Shown here: positions 61,201 to 64,000 of the stretch, piece after piece
Position numbering within the stretch: the first letter of the stretch is position 1
How the letters are laid out: every line of letters starts with the position of its first letter
DNA from: Montifringilla adamsi
Lineage: Eukaryota > Chordata > Aves > Passeriformes > Passeridae
Assembly: GCA_017590115.1 (NCBI GenBank)
Contig: JAGGNK010008892.1
Coordinates: 1,371,383 to 1,435,382 of the forward strand
Direction of reading: 5' to 3'
Length of the DNA: 64,000 bases
Notes under the pieces: generated by a model
What the model was told of the DNA's origin: nothing
Database searches by the model: none
Seen by the model: the letters and a program-made list of their open reading frames with translations, nothing else
Made by a program: the position numbers and the translations under genes

Positions 61201-63475
61201 GCTGCACGACTTTTGCATTCTTTTCTGCTCAATGACACAACTTCCTGTACCCAGAATGGTCAAATAATCTAGTGGTGAGTTTTGAATCCTAAGATAAGCA
61301 ATGAACTCTCTTACCCTGACTCCATGTTTCAATAATATCGTAAACGGGTGGAAATCACATCTCTGTCCTTTTTCCTCTTATAAAAGAAAGAAAAATCACT
61401 GTGCCCTTTCTTGAAAGAATGGATGCGTCAACCTTTAGAAGAGGGCTCCATGTTCTGGATTTGAATTGCAGGGAAATATCTGCCTGCAGCCCCTGAAGGA
61501 TCTAAGTTCTAGAGAGAGGCATCTGATGTCTTGCCTAAATCTGTGATTCTCCTTCCATAGGAATGTTTTCGGGAATGTTGTGCACTTAATGCACTTAACA
61601 GAGTGTTCAAATAGTGTTCCAGGGAAGCAAGCAGAAGTGTCAGTTCGTGTGTGTGTTCTTTCTATTTCTTCACTACCAGTTCTGCATTAAGACTTAAAAG
61701 AGCATTATGTAGGTTTTACACATGAGAGAGAGACAGAGTTGAGGTGAATATGGTATCTGTATGGCACACTTCCTGATGCAACATGATTTGCTATACAAAA
61801 ACATAAGAGATTCAGTAGTTGAGGCTTTAGTCTAGGCAAATTGAGAGTAGCTATAGTATTTCAATGTATTACAATGAAAGTAGAAGATTCTGCAATGATC
61901 CATTATTTACAGCCTTCATCAAGACTAGATTTCTTTCTGAGGTATAACCTGAGCTTCATCCAGCCAATTTTGAGCTCAATGCATATATACTGATGAAATT
62001 TTATTATCTGTATTATTTAGAAGGTCACGTTTGCTAATAATGATGCTTCGCTCTTTTAAAATATGAATCCACAAATTGCTTTATGGAAGTTTTTAGTAAT
62101 TGAATGCTTCTGATGTAGTCAAGATTATCCTAAGCATCAAGGATGGCATTATTTCAGGGTACAGGATTAGGCCTTGATGTTTCCCTTTGGTTTTTGTGAG
62201 CTTCTGCTTTTGTCAGCAATTTGGGTACCATATAAACATAATTCATGGCTTTTGTTAGAGTGTTTGCTTTTCATTCAGCATCATTTTCTGTCTGTTGGAC
62301 AGATATATTCGGAGAATATAAGGACTCCATGAGAATAAGGACTCTGCTCAGCGTTGTAAACAGGGGTTTCAGCATACCAGTTACCCAATCACTAATTATT
62401 TTGCAGGGTATGGTGGGATAGGAATTAAGGAAATTCTTGTGAGAATAAATCAATGGCTTTGGTGAGCATTTCTCAGGTGTGAGAGGCAGTATAAGGGTGG
62501 GCAAAAATGTGTTCAGAAAGGAATCCCCCAAGCTTAGGAATTCACTGATGGACTTAGAAGTCACAAACATAGAAGTTATTATTTTACTGTTCTAGAGATT
62601 AAAAAAACCCAAAAAGGCTGTGAAGGTTTTGAAAGCAAAGGAGCATCTTTTTTTTTTTTTTTACTATTTTTTTTCTTTCTGTTACTTCAAAGAATAGGAT
62701 AACTGTCCAAGGAAGCACCATGATCTTTGTGATAGCACTTTGAATGACTGTGAACACAGCAAGGTGATGTTGGTCTAGGCTAAAGAAACTGATGCTGCAG
62801 CAAGCAGAGTATGAAATGAGATACCAGACTGTTAGCTTTGTGGAGAGATTAGAAAAATAGTTTGATTTGAAAATGTTGTGAATGATACCTGTGTTCTGAG
62901 TCTGTGCTAGCCATAGTGAATGAAGAAAGAAAGTAGTGAGGAGGTCATGAAGGTTGAAAAGGCCTAAATCATTAGATTCTTGTCTGTCAGCCTTGCTGAG
63001 CTAAAAGTGGCAGATTCATACCCCTAAGAGAAAGATCATCTGACATTTTTGTTGGTATGGAGCAGTGATTAATCATACCATGACTGATTACCATGGAAAG
63101 GGAACCTGTACATGGTCTTTGACTAGACACTGAATAGAAGAAGAGAAGAGTGAAGGACAGAACCCCTTAAAATAAGCAGGAAGTTGAATTGAGTTAGATG
63201 GGAGTAGAACTAGAAGAGATGAATTGTAGAATCTATGGGAGGATGGGATTTGAAGATGAGAGTGGTTTGATTTTTCAAGTAGTCAACAGGTTGAGGAAAT
63301 GGAGGTGAGTTTAAAATTTATAGATTAGTATAAATTCTGGAGAAGGAAGTTTTACTTTGAGAGCTACACTCCCCAGAAAGGAAGAGAACTAAAGTTTAAA
63401 AAGGAGCCCATGCTAAAATTCTTTGCTGAGCTCGTTTAAGCCTTGACATCCAGAGAACCAAATTCTTTGGAGCAC
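55297..63475. other. AT-rich non-coding DNA, probable intron
   Basis: About 8 kb without a supported exon. Open frames at 55343-55582, 55825-56064, 58509-58697, 59515-59697 and 62271-62570 (minus) show no domains, and none is bounded by a good acceptor and donor together. A T run lies at 62648-62662. Confidence 0.45.
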
Positions 63476-63490
63476 TGCCATCTAGTGGCA
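63476..63490 (-). promoter_or_regulatory. Consensus CTCF-binding core
   Basis: On the minus strand the sequence reads TGCCACTAGATGGCA, which fits the CTCF core CCASYAGRKGGCR at every position. The orientation is minus. Occupancy is not shown by sequence. It lies close to the right edge of the window, inside what is probably the TTC6-like gene. Confidence 0.55.
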
Positions 63491-63546
63491 CCTACTGCAA
63501 TCACCTGCTCTCCTTTAAAATACTGATTGATACATGCGAGCCCTGA

Positions 63547-63561
63547 AGGTCAAAGGGGTCA
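63547..63561 (+). promoter_or_regulatory. DR3 nuclear-receptor element
   Basis: AGGTCA, three bases (AAG), then GGGTCA: a direct repeat of two perfect RGKTCA half-sites with the 3-base spacing preferred by VDR-RXR and PXR-RXR. An E-box-like CACCTG follows at 63565-63570. It is 57 bases from the CTCF core. Function is inferred. Confidence 0.4.
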
Positions 63562-64000
63562 TTCACCTGACGCTAATTTAATCCCGTTAAAGTTGTTCAC
63601 ATTTCATAACTGAACAGTTCCCTGAAATTGGATAATCTCACAAATGCAAGTGATCTGTGTGGGGGTATGCATATTTTCCGTGTAGCAGATAGTAAAATTC
63701 AAATTACTTTGTTAATAGTTTAAACAGCAACAGATCTACTATTTTTCCCTAATTCTGAGATCTTCTGCGAAAGAATCTTGTTTGACTGTAACAAAGTCCA
63801 AAGACACCTACAGTTGTAGGATTTTATCGTAAGTCAGATCAAAAAAGCAATAATTTTCTTGTTGTAAAATCTTGTCTTCCCTATGAAAAATATCCACAGG
63901 CTTAAAAATACATATAACTTTTCATTCATACCTGCAAAAAAAAGAAACGCCTTGAAGAGCAGGATGTATCAATTTATCAAGACTTAAACTTCCCAAGGTC

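Overview
The window looks like nuclear DNA from a bird. It is gene-sparse, has large introns or gaps, long AT-rich stretches broken by very GC-rich CpG islands, and a degenerate CR1 LINE, the dominant avian retrotransposon. The one gene that can be read completely is FOXA1 (HNF3-alpha) on the minus strand. Its two coding exons (29253-29182 and 26763-25501) join in phase 0 through consensus GT/AG sites to give a 444-residue forkhead factor. The species cannot be fixed from the sequence.

Layout. 1-12.2 kb: non-coding DNA with no recognisable exon, an A-rich low-complexity tract (8.3-8.5 kb) and a possible small LTR remnant (10.25-10.42 kb). 12.24-13.04 kb: an isolated, very CpG-rich island with no recognised gene. 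13-24.5 kb: alternating AT-rich and CpG-rich blocks downstream of FOXA1, with several microsatellites; this has the look of a developmental regulatory landscape. 24.5-29.7 kb: FOXA1 with 3'UTR, CpG-rich intron and promoter. 29.7-34.2 kb: CpG-rich islands and an AT-rich segment about 1 kb upstream of FOXA1 carrying two perfect AP-1 motifs and a FOX-type motif. 34.3-41.4 kb: AT-rich, no gene seen. 41.39-41.65 kb: a CpG island, followed at 42.74-43.16 kb by a plus-strand open exon that I attribute tentatively to TTC6, the gene expected on this side of FOXA1 by vertebrate synteny (MIPOL1-FOXA1-TTC6). From there to the right end the sequence behaves like large-intron DNA. It holds one weak candidate exon (49.77 kb), the CR1 element (51.40-53.04 kb, minus strand) and, near the right edge, a consensus-perfect CTCF core and a DR3 nuclear-receptor element.

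FOXA1 is the only gene whose role can be stated firmly: a pioneer transcription factor of endoderm, lung, liver, gut and floor plate. The CpG islands and motif clusters around it are plausible parts of its cis-regulatory domain, but this is inference. No new enzymatic, immune or mobile system was found. The points most worth following are the isolated CpG island at 12.2-13.0 kb, the motif cluster upstream of FOXA1, the CTCF/DR3 cluster at the right edge, and the incomplete TTC6-like exon.
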